Source: Acanthosoma haemorrhoidale
Lineage: Eukaryota; Arthropoda; Insecta; Hemiptera; Acanthosomatidae
Assembly (NCBI GenBank): GCA_930367205.1
Contig: OV884015.1
Span: 107,014,509 to 107,078,508 of the forward strand
Length of the DNA: 64,000 nucleotides
Direction of reading: 5' to 3'
Shown: piece by piece, positions 15,001 through 27,962 of the stretch
Layout of the letters: the number at the start of each line of letters is the position of its first letter
How positions within the stretch are numbered: position 1 is the first letter of the stretch
Position numbers and translations under genes: made by a program
The notes under the pieces: model-generated
The model's input: only the letters and a program-made list of their open reading frames with translations
The model's database searches: none
Told to the model about the DNA's origin: nothing

Positions 15001-18000
15001 GTATTAACCGGAATTCTATCCTCTTGATCGTCCCACCTGTTGAAGCGTTAGCCTAGTCAATATTGTATCTCTTTAGGAGGAGTCCATAAGTAGGTTCTGA
15101 ATTCATTTAAATTTACAATTACATTATTTAGTACAGTCCTCACAAACATTTATGTTCACATATATGCATTTATTTCTCAAAATAATGGGTAAAAATAAAA
15201 CAGTATATAATTCTAGTAGATATTTATTCAAACATCACACTATATTTCGTCTATTAGAATAAATCTAGTAGGCATTATATAGAATTTTATGTAGTCACGT
15301 CATTTCATTGAGAGTAGCTTTAAAAATGCATTCATTCTCAAAATTTGACTTATGAAGGATTATTTTTCACAAAGAATGACAACCCTATCGCAGTACATAT
15401 TGGCCTATAAAATTGAGACATATCTCTTTGGACTAGGGGAAAATATTTAAGTGATTCAAAATATTGTCAAAACTGTCTTGATTGAAAAATGTTTCAATGA
15501 TAATCTAGATGAAATTTTTTTTCGCAAATAAAAACCTGCCACTATAGTATTAACCGGAATTCTATCCTCTTGATCGTCCCGCCTGTTGAAGCGTTAGCCT
15601 AGTCAATATTGTATCTCTTTAGGAGGAGTCCATAAATAGGTTCTGAATTCATTTAAATTTACAATTACATTATTTAGTGCAGTCCTCACAAACATTTATG
15701 TTCACATATATGCATTTATTTCTCAAAATAATGGGTAAAAATAAAACAGTATATAATTCTAGTAGATATTTATTCAAACATCACACTATATTTCGTCTAT
15801 TAGAATAAATCTAGTAGACATTATATAGAATTTTATGTAGTCACGTCATTTCATTGAGAGTAGCTTTAAAAATGCATTCATTCTCAAAATTTGACTTATG
15901 AAGGATTATTTTTCACAAAGAATGACAACCCTATCGTAGTACATATTGACCTTTGAAATTGAGACATATCTCTTTGGACTAGGGGAAAATATTTAAGTGA
16001 TTCAAAATATTGTCAAAACTGTCTTGATTGAAAAATGTTTCAATGATAATCTAGATGAAATTTTTTTTCGCAAATAAAAACCTGCCACTATAGTATTAAC
16101 CGGAATTCTATCCTCTTGATCGTCTCGCCTGTTGAAGCGTTAGCCTAGTCAATATTGTATCTCTTTAGGAGGAGTCCATAAGTAGGTTCTGAATTCATTT
16201 AAATTTACAATTACATTATTTAGTGCAGTCCTCACAAACATTTATGTTCACATATATGCATTTATTTCTCAAAATAATGGGTAAAAATAAAACAGTATAT
16301 AATTCTAGTAGATATTTATTCAAACATCACACTATATTTCGTCTATTAGAATAAATCTAGTAGACATTATATAGAATTTTATGTAGTCACGTCATTTCAT
16401 TGAGAGTAGCTTTAAAAATGCATTCATTCTCAAAATTTGACTTATGAAGGATTATTTTTCACAAAGAATGACAACCCTATCGTAGTACATATTGACCTTT
16501 GAAATTGAGACATATCTCTTTGGACTAGGGGAAAATATTTAAGTGATTCAAAATATTGTCAAAACTGTCTTGATTGAAAAATGTTTCAATGATAATCTAG
16601 ATGAAATTTTTTTTCGCAAATAAAAACCTGCCACTATAGTATTAACCGGAATTCTATCCTCTTGATCGTCCCGCCTGTTGAAGCGTTAGCCTAGTCAATA
16701 TTGTATCTCTTTAGGAGGAGTCCATAAATAGGTTCTGAATTCATTTAAATTTACAATTACATTATTTAGTGCAGTCCTCACAAACATTTATGTTCACATA
16801 TATGCATTTATTTCTCAAAATAATGGGTAAAAATAAAACAGTATATAATTCTAGTAGATATTTATTCAAACATCACACTATATTTCGTCTATTAGAATAA
16901 ATCTAGTAGACATTATATAGAATTTTATGTAGTCACGTCATTTCATTGAGAGTAGCTTTAAAAATGCATTCATTCTCAAAATTTGACTTATAAAGGATTA
17001 TTTTTCACAAAGAATGACAACCCTATCGTAGTACATATTGACCTTTGAAATTGAGACATATCTCTTTGGACTAGGGGAAAATATTTAAGTGATTCAAAAT
17101 ATTGTCAAAACTGTCTTGATTGAAAAATGTTTCAATGATAATCTAGATGAAATTTTTTTTCGCAAATAAAAACCTGCCACTATAGTATTAACCGGAATTC
17201 TATCCTCTTGATCGTCCCGCCTGTTGAAGCGTTAGCCTAGTCAATATTGTATCTCTTTAGGAGGAGTCCATAAATAGGTTCTGAATTCATTTAAATTTAC
17301 AATTACATTATTTAGTGCAGTCCTCACAAACATTTATGTTCACATATATGCATTTATTTCTCAAAATAATGGGTAAAAATAAAACAGTATATAATTCTAG
17401 TAGATATTTATTCAAACATCACACTATATTTCGTCTATTAGAATAAATCTAGTAGACATTATATAGAATTTTATGTAGTCACGTCATTTCATTGAGAGTA
17501 GCTTTAAAAATGCATTCATTCTCAAAATTTGACTTATAAAGGATTATTTTTCACAAAGAATGACAACCCTATCGTAGTACATATTGACCTTTGAAATTGA
17601 GACATATCTCTTTGGACTAGGGGAAAATATTTAAGTGATTCAAAATATTGTCAAAACTGTCTTGATTGAAAAATGTTTCAATGATAATCTAGATGAAATT
17701 TTTTTTCGCAAATAAAAACCTGCCACTATAGTATTAACCGGAATTCTATCCTCTTGATCGTCCCGCCTGTTGAAGCGTTAGCCTAGTCAATATTGTATCT
17801 CTTTAGGAGGAGTCCATAAATAGGTTCTGAATTCATTTAAATTTACAATTACATTATTTAGTGCAGTCCTCACAAACATTTATGTTCACATATATGCATT
17901 TATTTCTCAAAATAATGGGTAAAAATAAAACAGTATATAATTCTAGTAGATATTTATTCAAACATCACACTATATTTCGTCTATTAGAATAAATCTAGTA

Positions 18001-21000
18001 GACATTATATAGAATTTTATGTAGTCACGTCATTTCATTGAGAGTAGCTTTAAAAATGCATTCATTCTCAAAATTTGACTTATGAAGGATTATTTTTCAC
18101 AAAGAATGACAACCCTATCGTAGTACATATTGACCTTTGAAATTGAGACATATCTCTTTGGACTAGGGGAAAATATTTAAGTGATTCAAAATATTGTCAA
18201 AACTGTCTTGATTGAAAAATGTTTCAATGATAATCTAGATGAAATTTTTTTTCGCAAATAAAAACCTGCCACTATAGTATTAACCGGAATTCTATCCTCT
18301 TGATCGTCTCGCCTGTTGAAGCGTTAGCCTAGTCAATATTGTATCTCTTTAGGAGGAGTCCATAAGTAGGCTCTGAATTCATTTAAATTTACAATTACAT
18401 TATTTAGTGCAGTCCTCACAAACATTTATGTTCACATATATGCATTTATTTCTCAAAATAATGGGTAAAAATAAAACAGTATATAATTCTAGTAGATATT
18501 TATTCAAACATCACACTATATTTCGTCTATTAGAATAAATCTAGTAGACATTATATAGAATTTTATGTAGTCACGTCATTTCATTGAGAGTAGCTTTAAA
18601 AATGCATTCATTCTCAAAATTTGACTTATGAAGGATTATTTTTCACAAAGAATGACAACCCTATCGTAGTACATATTGACCTTTGAAATTGAGACATATC
18701 TCTTTGGACTAGGGGAAAATATTTAAGTGATTCAAAATGTTGTTAACTGTCTTGATTGAAAAAGGTTTCAATGATGATCTAGATGAAATTTTTTTTCGCA
18801 AATAAAACCTGCCACTATAGTATTAACCGGAATTCTATCCTCTTGATCGTCCCACCTGTTGAAGCGTTAGCCTAGTCAATATTGTATCTCTTTAGGAGGA
18901 GTCCATAAGTAGGCTCTGAATTCATTTAAATTTACAATTACATTATTTAGTGCAGTCCTCACAAACATTTATGTTCACATATATGCATTTATTTCTCAAA
19001 ATAATGGGTAAAAATAAAACAGTATATAATTCTAGTAGATATTTATTCAAACATCACACTATATTTCGTCTATTAGAATAAATCTAGTAGGCATTATATA
19101 GAATTTTATGTAGTCACGTCATTTCATTGAGAGTAGCTTTAAAAATGCATTCATTCTCAAATTTTGACTTATGAAGGATTATTTTTCACAAAGAATGACA
19201 ACCCTATCGTAGTACATATTGACCTTTGAAATTGAGACATATCTCTTTGGACTAGGGGAAAATATTTAAGTGATTCAAAATGTTGTTAACTGTCTTGATT
19301 GAAAAAGGTTTCAATGATGATCTAGATGAAATTTTTTTTCGCAAATAAAACCTGCCACTATAGTATTAACCGGAATTCTATCCTCTTGATCGTCCCACCT
19401 GTTGAAGCGTTAGCCTAGTCAATATTGTATCTCTTTAGGAGGAGTCCATAAGTAGGCTCTGAATTCATTTAAATTTACAATTACATTATTTAGTGCAGTC
19501 CTCACAAACATTTATGTTCACATATATGCATTTATTTCTCAAAATAATGGGTAAAAATAAAACAGTATATAATTCTAGTAGATATTTATTCAAACATCAC
19601 ACTATATTTCGTCTATTAGAATAAATCTAGTAGGCATTATATAGAATTTTATGTAGTCACGTCATTTCATTGAGAGTAGCTTTAAAAATGCATTCATTCT
19701 CAAATTTTGACTTATGAAGGATTATTTTTCACAAAGAATGACAACCCTATCGTAGTACATATTGACCTTTGAAATTGAGACATATCTCTTTGGACTAGGG
19801 GAAAATATTTAAGTGATTCAAAATGTTGTTAACTGTCTTGATTGAAAAAGGTTTCAATGATGATCTAGATGAAATTTTTTTTCGCAAATAAAACCTGCCA
19901 CTATAGTATTAACCGGAATTCTATCCTCTTGATCGTCCCACCTGTTGAAGCGTTAGCCTAGTCAATATTGTATCTCTTTAGGAGGAGTCCATAAGTAGGC
20001 TCTGAATTCATTTAAATTTACAATTACATTATTTAGTGCAGTCCTCACAAACATTTATGTTCACATATATGCATTTATTTCTCAAAATAATGGGTAAAAA
20101 TAAAACAGTATATAATTCTAGTAGATATTTATTCAAACATCACACTATATTTCGTCTATTAGAATAAATCTAGTAGACATTATATAGAATTTTATGTAGT
20201 CACGTCATTTCATTGAGAGTAGCTTTAAAAATGCATTCATTCTCAAAATTTGACTTATGAAGGATTATTTTTCACAAAGAATGACAACCCTATCGTAGTA
20301 CATATTGACCTTTGAAATTGAGACATATCTCTTTGGACTAGGGGAAAATATTTAAGTGATTCAAAATGTTGTTAACTGTCTTGATTGAAAAAGGTTTCAA
20401 TGATGATCTAGATGAAATTTTTTTTCGCAAATAAAACCTGCCACTATAGTATTAACCGGAATTCTATCCTCTTGATCGTCCCACCTGTTGAAGCGTTAGC
20501 CTAGTCAATATTGTATCTCTTTAGGAGGAGTCCATAAGTAGGCTCTGAATTCATTTAAATTTACAATTACATTATTTAGTGCAGTCCTCACAAACATTTA
20601 TGTTCACATATATGCATTTATTTCTCAAAATAATGGGTAAAAATAAAACAGTATATAATTCTAGTAGATATTTATTCAAACATCACACTATATTTCGTCT
20701 ATTAGAATAAATCTAGTAGGCATTATATAGAATTTTATGTAGTCACGTCATTTCATTGAGAGTAGCTTTAAAAATGCATTCATTCTCAAATTTTGACTTA
20801 TGAAGGATTATTTTTCACAAAGAATGACAACCCTATCGTAGTACATATTGACCTTTGAAATTGAGACATATCTCTTTGGACTAGGGGAAAATATTTAAGT
20901 GATTCAAAATGTTGTTAACTGTCTTGATTGAAAAAGGTTTCAATGATGATCTAGATGAAATTTTTTTTCGCAAATAAAACCTGCCACTATAGTATTAACC

Positions 21001-24000
21001 GGAATTCTATCCTCTTGATCGTCCCACCTGTTGAAGCGTTAGCCTAGTCAATATTGTATCTCTTTAGGAGGAGTCCATAAGTAGGCTCTGAATTCATTTA
21101 AATTTACAATTACATTATTTAGTGCAGTCCTCACAAACATTTATGTTCACATATATGCATTTATTTCTCAAAATAATGGGTAAAAATAAAACAGTATATA
21201 ATTCTAGTAGATATTTATTCAAACATCACACTATATTTCGTCTATTAGAATAAATCTAGTAGGCATTATATAGAATTTTATGTAGTCACGTCATTTCATT
21301 GAGAGTAGCTTTAAAAATGCATTCATTCTCAAATTTTGACTTATGAAGGATTATTTTTCACAAAGAATGACAACCCTATCGTAGTACATATTGACCTTTG
21401 AAATTGAGACATATCTCTTTGGACTAGGGGAAAATATTTAAGTGATTCAAAATGTTGTTAACTGTCTTGATTGAAAAAGGTTTCAATGATGATCTAGATG
21501 AAATTTTTTTTCGCAAATAAAACCTGCCACTATAGTATTAACCGGAATTCTATCCTCTTGATCGTCCCACCTGTTGAAGCGTTAGCCTAGTCAATATTGT
21601 ATCTCTTTAGGAGGAGTCCATAAGTAGGCTCTGAATTCATTTAAATTTACAATTACATTATTTAGTGCAGTCCTCACAAACATTTATGTTCACATATATG
21701 CATTTATTTCTCAAAATAATGGGTAAAAATAAAACAGTATATAATTCTAGTAGATATTTATTCAAACATCACACTATATTTCGTCTATTAGAATAAATCT
21801 AGTAGGCATTATATAGAATTTTATGTAGTCACGTCATTTCATTGAGAGTAGCTTTAAAAATGCATTCATTCTCAAATTTTGACTTATGAAGGATTATTTT
21901 TCACAAAGAATGACAACCCTATCGTAGTACATATTGACCTTTGAAATTGAGACATATCTCTTTGGACTAGGGGAAAATATTTAAGTGATTCAAAATGTTG
22001 TTAACTGTCTTGATTGAAAAAGGTTTCAATGATGATCTAGATGAAATTTTTTTTCGCAAATAAAACCTGCCACTATAGTATTAACCGGAATTCTATCCTC
22101 TTGATCGTCCCACCTGTTGAAGCGTTAGCCTAGTCAATATTGTATCTCTTTAGGAGGAGTCCATAAGTAGGCTCTGAATTCATTTAAATTTACAATTACA
22201 TTATTTAGTGCAGTCCTCACAAACATTTATGTTCACATATATGCATTTATTTCTCAAAATAATGGGTAAAAATAAAACAGTATATAATTCTAGTAGATAT
22301 TTATTCAAACATCACACTATATTTCGTCTATTAGAATAAATCTAGTAGGCATTATATAGAATTTTATGTAGTCACGTCATTTCATTGAGAGTAGCTTTAA
22401 AAATGCATTCATTCTCAAATTTTGACTTATGAAGGATTATTTTTCACAAAGAATGACAACCCTATCGTAGTACATATTGACCTTTGAAATTGAGACATAT
22501 CTCTTTGGACTAGGGGAAAATATTTAAGTGATTCAAAATGTTGTTAACTGTCTTGATTGAAAAAGGTTTCAATGATGATCTAGATGAAATTTTTTTTCGC
22601 AAATAAAACCTGCCACTATAGTATTAACCGGAATTCTATCCTCTTGATCGTCCCACCTGTTGAAGCGTTAGCCTAGTCAATATTGTATCTCTTTAGGAGG
22701 AGTCCATAAGTAGGCTCTGAATTCATTTAAATTTACAATTACATTATTTAGTGCAGTCCTCACAAACATTTATGTTCACATATATGCATTTATTTCTCAA
22801 AATAATGGGTAAAAATAAAACAGTATATAATTCTAGTAGATATTTATTCAAACATCACACTATATTTCGTCTATTAGAATAAATCTAGTAGACATTATAT
22901 AGAATTTTATGTAGTCACGTCATTTCATTGAGAGTAGCTTTAAAAATGCATTCATTCTCAAAATTTGACTTATGAAGGATTATTTTTCACAAAGAATGAC
23001 AACCCTATCGTAGTACATATTGACCTTTGAAATTGAGACATATCTCTTTGGACTAGGGGAAAATATTTAAGTGATTCAAAATGTTGTTAACTGTCTTGAT
23101 TGAAAAAGGTTTCAATGATGATCTAGATGAAATTTTTTTTCGCAAATAAAACCTGCCACTATAGTATTAACCGGAATTCTATCCTCTTGATCGTCCCACC
23201 TGTTGAAGCGTTAGCCTAGTCAATATTGTATCTCTTTAGGAGGAGTCCATAAGTAGGCTCTGAATTCATTTAAATTTACAATTACATTATTTAGTGCAGT
23301 CCTCACAAACATTTATGTTCACATATATGCATTTATTTCTCAAAATAATGGGTAAAAATAAAACAGTATATAATTCTAGTAGATATTTATTCAAACATCA
23401 CACTATATTTCGTCTATTAGAATAAATCTAGTAGGCATTATATAGAATTTTATGTAGTCACGTCATTTCATTGAGAGTAGCTTTAAAAATGCATTCATTC
23501 TCAAAATTTGACTTATGAAGGATTATTTTTCACAAAGAATGACAACCCTATCGTAGTACATATTGACCTTTGAAATTGAGACATATCTCTTTGGACTAGG
23601 GGAAAATATTTAAGTGATTCAAAATGTTGTTAACTGTCTTGATTGAAAAAGGTTTCAATGATGATCTAGATGAAATTTTTTTTCGCAAATAAAACCTGCC
23701 ACTATAGTATTAACCGGAATTCTATCCTCTTGATCGTCCCACCTGTTGAAGCGTTAGCCTAGTCAATATTGTATCTCTTTAGGAGGAGTCCATAAGTAGG
23801 CTCTGAATTCATTTAAATTTACAATTACATTATTTAGTGCAGTCCTCACAAACATTTATGTTCACATATATGCATTTATTTCTCAAAATAATGGGTAAAA
23901 ATAAAACAGTATATAATTCTAGTAGATATTTATTCAAACATCACACTATATTTCGTCTATTAGAATAAATCTAGTAGGCATTATATAGAATTTTATGTAG

Positions 24001-24734
24001 TCACGTCATTTCATTGAGAGTAGCTTTAAAAATGCATTCATTCTCAAATTTTGACTTATGAAGGATTATTTTTCACAAAGAATGACAACCCTATCGTAGT
24101 ACATATTGACCTTTGAAATTGAGACATATCTCTTTGGACTAGGGGAAAATATTTAAGTGATTCAAAATGTTGTTAACTGTCTTGATTGAAAAAGGTTTCA
24201 ATGATGATCTAGATGAAATTTTTTTTTCGCAAATAAAACCTGCCACTATAGTATTAACCGGAATTCTATCCTCTTGATCGTCCCACCTGTTGAAGCGTTA
24301 GCCTAGTCAATATTGTATCTCTTTAGGAGGAGTCCATAAGTAGGCTCTGAATTCATTTAAATTTACAATTACATTATTTAGTGCAGTCCTCACAAACATT
24401 TATGTTCACATATATGCATTTATTTCTCAAAATAATGGGTAAAAATAAAACAGTATATAATTCTAGTAGATATTTATTCAAACATCACACTATATTTCGT
24501 CTATTAGAATAAATCTAGTAGGCATTATATAGAATTTTATGTAGTCACGTCATTTCATTGAGAGTAGCTTTAAAAATGCATTCATTCTCAAATTTTGACT
24601 TATGAAGGATTATTTTTCACAAAGAATGACAACCCTATCGTAGTACATATTGACCTTTGAAATTGAGACATATCTCTTTGGACTAGGGGAAAATATTTAA
24701 GTGATTCAAAATATTGTCAAAACTGTCTTGATTG
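1..24734. repeat. 546-bp tandem satellite array
   Basis: About 45.4 head-to-tail units fill the first 24.7 kb. Using the start 'agaattttatgtagtcacg', unit starts fall at 1, 547, 1093, 1637, 2183, 2729 and so on to 24531. Unit length is mostly 546 bp; 544-bp units carry 'atgttgttaactg' in place of 'atattgtcaaaactg', and 545- or 543-bp units lose an A in the 'aaaaacctgcc' run. Units differ at only a few diagnostic positions (cccgcc/ctcgcc/cccacc, aagtaggctc/aaataggttc, gtgcag/gtacag, agacatt/ggcatt). The unit is AT-rich and no long reading frame crosses it. The left edge is outside the window. The right edge is a clean break in unit 46, where 'cttgattgaaaaatg' becomes 'cttgattgcaaaatat'. A centromeric or heterochromatic role is inference. 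Confidence 0.97.
18736..24530. repeat. homogenised 543-bp satellite subfamily
   Basis: From inside the unit that starts at 18557, the units switch to a shared haplotype: 'atgttgttaactg', 'gaaaaaggtttcaatgatg', 'aaataaaacctgcc', 'cccacctg' and 'aagtaggctctg'. Units start at 18557, 19100, 19643, 20186, 20729, 21272, 21815, 22358, 22901, 23444 and 23987, a strict 543-bp period apart from one extra T in the last. Most carry 'tctcaaattttgac', while the units at 20186, 22901 and 23444 keep 'tctcaaaatttgac'. The near-identity suggests recent local amplification at this end of the array. Confidence 0.9.
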
Positions 24735-25172
24735 CAAAATATTTCTTTCGGAAACGGTATACTTTAAATACATATATTTATTAAAAAAAAAAAAGCAATC
24801 TAGTTTTAAAGAATTAAAGCAGGCAGGGACAAGGAGGCTCTGCCTTAGGCCCGGGCATTAAGAAGAAAGATAAAAAAAAAAAGCCATCAACGCTTAAGGG
24901 CCTAAGGCTAAGGGCCAAGGGCTTAACCCGTCGCTATTTCTGTCTCCTGTCGATGGCGATGGCGTCAGATTAAAGCCATCATCTCCATCTAGAGCCATCT
25001 CAACATCTACAGATAGCTACTCGTTTTTTTCTTCTATATTTTGCTCAAACGTGTTGCGCGGCTTAAAGATAACTTACTGCAAATAAAACTAACTAACATG
25101 TTTTAACCATCGATTTAAAAATATTCTTTATTTTGAACGATTTTACTTTAACCACTTTAAATCCGAATCAAT
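24735..25172. other. unassigned spacer with A-rich runs
   Basis: This stretch lies between the satellite and the poly(T) that marks a minus-strand retrotransposon end. It has A-runs near 24783 and 24873 and a short G/C-rich piece (24840-24930) with repeats of 'cctaagg' and 'aagggc'. No reading frame, RNA gene or terminal repeat could be recognised. Confidence 0.5.
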
Positions 25173-25380
25173 AATTTTTTTTTTTTTAACAACAACTTTA
25201 TTATGATAAAATTACAATCTGCCTGATTGGGCATTAATTGTGATAAATAATCTCATTCATACCAATTTACAATTTTCATTCACTCGCTCATTCATACTAT
25301 ATAATATATATAATATAATACATAATATATAATATATTATATAAACAGCCCTGAGGCCCCCTAAGTCTACACGGTTGTCA

Positions 25381-25418
25381 CCTCCATCGCACGCGAAGTC
25401 CTTCGCGTGCGATGGAGG
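25381..25418. repeat. perfect hairpin, 18-bp arms, 2-bp loop
   Basis: The arms 'cctccatcgcacgcgaag' and 'cttcgcgtgcgatggagg' are exact reverse complements separated only by 'tc'. The block is GC-rich inside AT-rich surroundings. It lies in the presumed 3' untranslated part of the minus-strand Jockey-like fragment, about 140 bp beyond its ORF2 stop. It could be an RNA stem-loop recognised by the element's RT, or a fold-back formed during rearrangement. Confidence 0.9.
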
Positions 25419-25422
25419 AAGC

Positions 25423-25469
25423 TGAGTCTTGGGAAGTCCCCCACGCTCCTACGTCAGCCGCGTCACTGG
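25423..25469. repeat. GC-rich repeat shared with 31170-31214, inverted
   Basis: The segment containing 'gggaagtcccccacgctcc' reappears reverse-complemented at 31170-31214 with about two mismatches over ~43 bp. Similarity falls away quickly on both sides. It may be a conserved piece of a retrotransposon 3' region. Confidence 0.7.
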
Positions 25470-25559
25470 ATGAGATCCAGCGGAGGCTGACCAAGAGCGC
25501 GAGAGCCACAGACGCTCAGGACATGATTAGAGAAACTGGCCATTCCCACTGTCACGCAC

Positions 25560-26144
25560 TTATAGCAGGTCAGGAGGCCACTGCCGTTTCAGTCTCCGAG
25601 GAGGATTATAGGGATGAGTGGTGCAGTGCAATGACTGTGCTACGGGATTAGGGTGGTTGGAAAGGCTACTTTGGAATTTCATAAAGTTGGAAGAGAAGAG
25701 TTCAAGAATTTAGGGTATATTAAGATCGTTATGAAGGGTTTTGTTGCTGACGTAATAAGGGGCATTTACTATTGTTCTCCGGACTTTTGATTGAAAGGAT
25801 TGGATACGCTTGATGTTCCACTTTTTTGCTGTCCCCCATAGCTCTATTCCGTATGTCCAGATTGGTTAAAGTATAACTTTGTAGATTAGTAATTTATTTT
25901 CTATTGAGAGGTGAGATGTCCTTTGAAGTAGAGTAGTCTGTACAGTTGTGCAAAGGGTCTTTTTAGTTCTTGTTTTTTTTAGCCTCGTATGTGGGTTCCA
26001 TGTCAGTCGTTTGTCGAGATAAAAGCCTAAGTACCGTACTAACTTGGATACAGGGAAAGGAATTTTTTTTCCACCCAACACGGAAAAAAAAAGCTGAAAC
26101 TTCTCGAGTTGAAAATCCTGGACACTTAATATTGCACCGGTCAT
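25560..26144 (-). pseudogene. reverse transcriptase C-terminus (Jockey-like)
   Basis: The minus strand reads 'VRYLGFYLDKRLTWNPHTR', then 'SIENKLLIYKVIL', an in-frame TAA at 25866-25868, then 'PIWTYGIELWGTAKKWNIKR' and, further on, 'NPPRRLKRQWPPDLL' before a stop at 25560-25562. This order matches the thumb/C-terminal part of Jockey-clade ORF2 proteins, including the conserved YLG and the W-T-Y-G-I-E-L-W-G segment. The palm with its catalytic YADD is absent, so this is a 5'-truncated, stop-containing fragment. The TAA appears to replace a lysine codon usual at this place. A short stretch near 25735 is out of clean alignment. Confidence 0.75.
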
Positions 26145-26150
26145 GGGATT

Positions 26151-26492
26151 ATCACAGCTTCAAAATGTTTTTTATTACTTCAGATGAAATGATATATTCG
26201 GATGATATTTCTAGATCTGGTTAGCGGTAATCCAGTTAAAATGACATATGTACGACTGCTACTTTAAATGAAGGCCTAATTATTTACATTTTAAGTTAAT
26301 CGCGTTAGGCAAACTGGATTTAGCTGCCTTGCACGTAATCAATATTGGATAAAAGCGAATCCAATATTCTCTAAGCCGTCTCATCAGCGATCCAGCTCGC
26401 TCGACCTTAATCTTCTTATCGGTAATTGCTATCCACCTTTGTCACGGCTCCTGTACAACAGAAATACATAAAACAAATCTAGGAACACGCTT
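26151..26492. other. unassigned spacer
   Basis: No gene is recognisable. A small inverted repeat is present: 'aatattggat' at 26341-26350 and 'atccaatatt' at 26359-26368 with an 8-bp loop. Confidence 0.5.
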
Positions 26493-27337
26493 AGCATTGA
26501 TAATGAACAACGAACTATATAGTAGCATCAATAATGTACAAGGAACTATATAATAGCATTAATATTGTACAAGGAACTATATAATAGCATTAATTATGTA
26601 CAACCAACTATATAATAGCATTAGTTATGTACAAGGAACTATATAATAGCATTAATTATGTACAACCAACTATATAATAGCATTAGTTATGTACAAGGAA
26701 CTATATAATAGCATTAATAATGTACAACGAACTATATAATAGCATTAGTTATGTACAAGGAACTATATAATAGCATTAATAATGTACAAGGAACTATATA
26801 ATAGCATTAATTATGTACAACCAACTATATAATAGCATTAATTATGTACAACGAACTATATAATAGCATTAGTTATGTACAACCAGCTATATAATAGCAT
26901 TAGTTATGTACAACCAGCTATATAATAGCATTAATAATGTACAAGGAACTATATAATAGCATTAATTATGTACAACCAACTATATAATAGCATTAATTAT
27001 GTACAACCAACTATATAATAGCATTAGTTATGTACAAGGAACTATACAATAGCATTAATAATGTACAACGAACTATATAATAGCATTAATTATGTACAAC
27101 CAACTATATAATAGCATTAGTTATGTACAAGGAACTATATAATAGCATTAATAATGTACAACCAACTATACAATAGCATTAATAATGTACAACGAACTAT
27201 ATAATAGCATTAGTTATGTACAAGGAACTATATAATAGCATTAATAATGTACAACCAGCTATATAATAGCATTAATAATGTACAAGGAACTATATAATAG
27301 CATTAATAATGTACAAAAAACTATATAACAGCATTAT
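26493..27337. repeat. 31-bp minisatellite
   Basis: About 27 tandem copies of a 31-bp unit built on 'aactatataatagcatta' followed by a 'tgtaca' core. Units vary at two spots: the start of the second half (ataatg / attatg / gttatg) and the doublet before the next 'aactat' (gg, cc or cg). Spacing between successive 'ggaactat' motifs is exactly 31 bp (for example 26542 to 26573). The edges degrade at both ends. There is no coding potential. Confidence 0.95.
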
Positions 27338-27962
27338 TTTTATTTTTATATAGCCTTTTTTCAGTGGGCAAATTACCTTATTCTCGATTCCATACACCAG
27401 CTGGACAATCGGTTTGTCGAAGTTCTCAACATTCTAGTTCTTGCCGTGCTCCCTCTACCTCTTCATCTGTCTTCTGCCCTCGTAGAGGCGATAAAATGAG
27501 CCATGCCCTGTCGTACTATCTTCCAACCATGAACAAACGGGGTGAAATCCCCTGTAATTATTCTCGTTATACGCCAGCACATCCAGGCCAGATTCACAAA
27601 TGCTCCGGAATCCTGTTTTCGCATGAAATTGGGTCAGGCCGGTTCCATCAGCAGAATATGTGAGCACAACGTGATTAATTTAAATTAAGGCCTAGGAATA
27701 GAAAACGCTGTAAAAAAAACCCAAAAAATATCTAATGTTTTGTAGGTTTCTGGGCATTTTGTTTGGCGAACCCCGAAATGCTTTATATGATTTCTACCTC
27801 TTCTCTTTAAATATTATGAGTTTGGTATCTTTGAATTTTTTTCAGTTTGTTTTACAATTGATTTCAGCTATCAAAACTATCGATCTTGAATAGCTTTTGA
27901 GCTGTGATTTTTTTAAATTTTAAAAACAAAATGCATTCCTTGCGTATTACATCTTTGACTAC
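27338..27962. other. unassigned region with an unrecognised short reading frame
   Basis: The minus strand between 27667 and 27455 holds an open frame of about 70 codons, and the plus strand over the same bases (27364-27663) holds one of 99 codons. Neither shows a motif I recognise. The stretch is more GC-balanced than its neighbours, so it may be part of an unidentified mobile element. The remainder (27670-27962) is AT-rich with no visible feature. Confidence 0.4.

Larger units (their letters stand above)
25173..26150 (-). mobile_element. Jockey-clade non-LTR fragment, 3' end
   Basis: This is the 3' portion of a non-LTR retrotransposon on the minus strand. A T-run at about 25175-25187 would be its poly(A) tail. 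It is followed, in element order reversed, by a 3' untranslated part containing a TA-rich stretch (25290-25346) and a perfect hairpin, then by the C-terminal coding part of the reverse transcriptase ORF. The 5' break lies near 26150, beyond which RT similarity stops. Jockey clade is assigned from the RT C-terminal wording. The tail and untranslated boundaries are inferred. Confidence 0.65.

Noticed and set aside
1..24734. CRISPR-like array
   Set aside because: The repeats are contiguous 546-bp units without unique spacers, and the context is eukaryotic satellite.
25412..25651. 79-codon plus-strand frame starting in the hairpin
   Set aside because: It lies antisense to the 3' end and ORF2 tail of the minus-strand Jockey-like fragment and has no recognised motif.
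27364..27667. Possible host exon on either strand
   Set aside because: No recognisable domain, splice context or codon evidence; kept only as an unassigned region.
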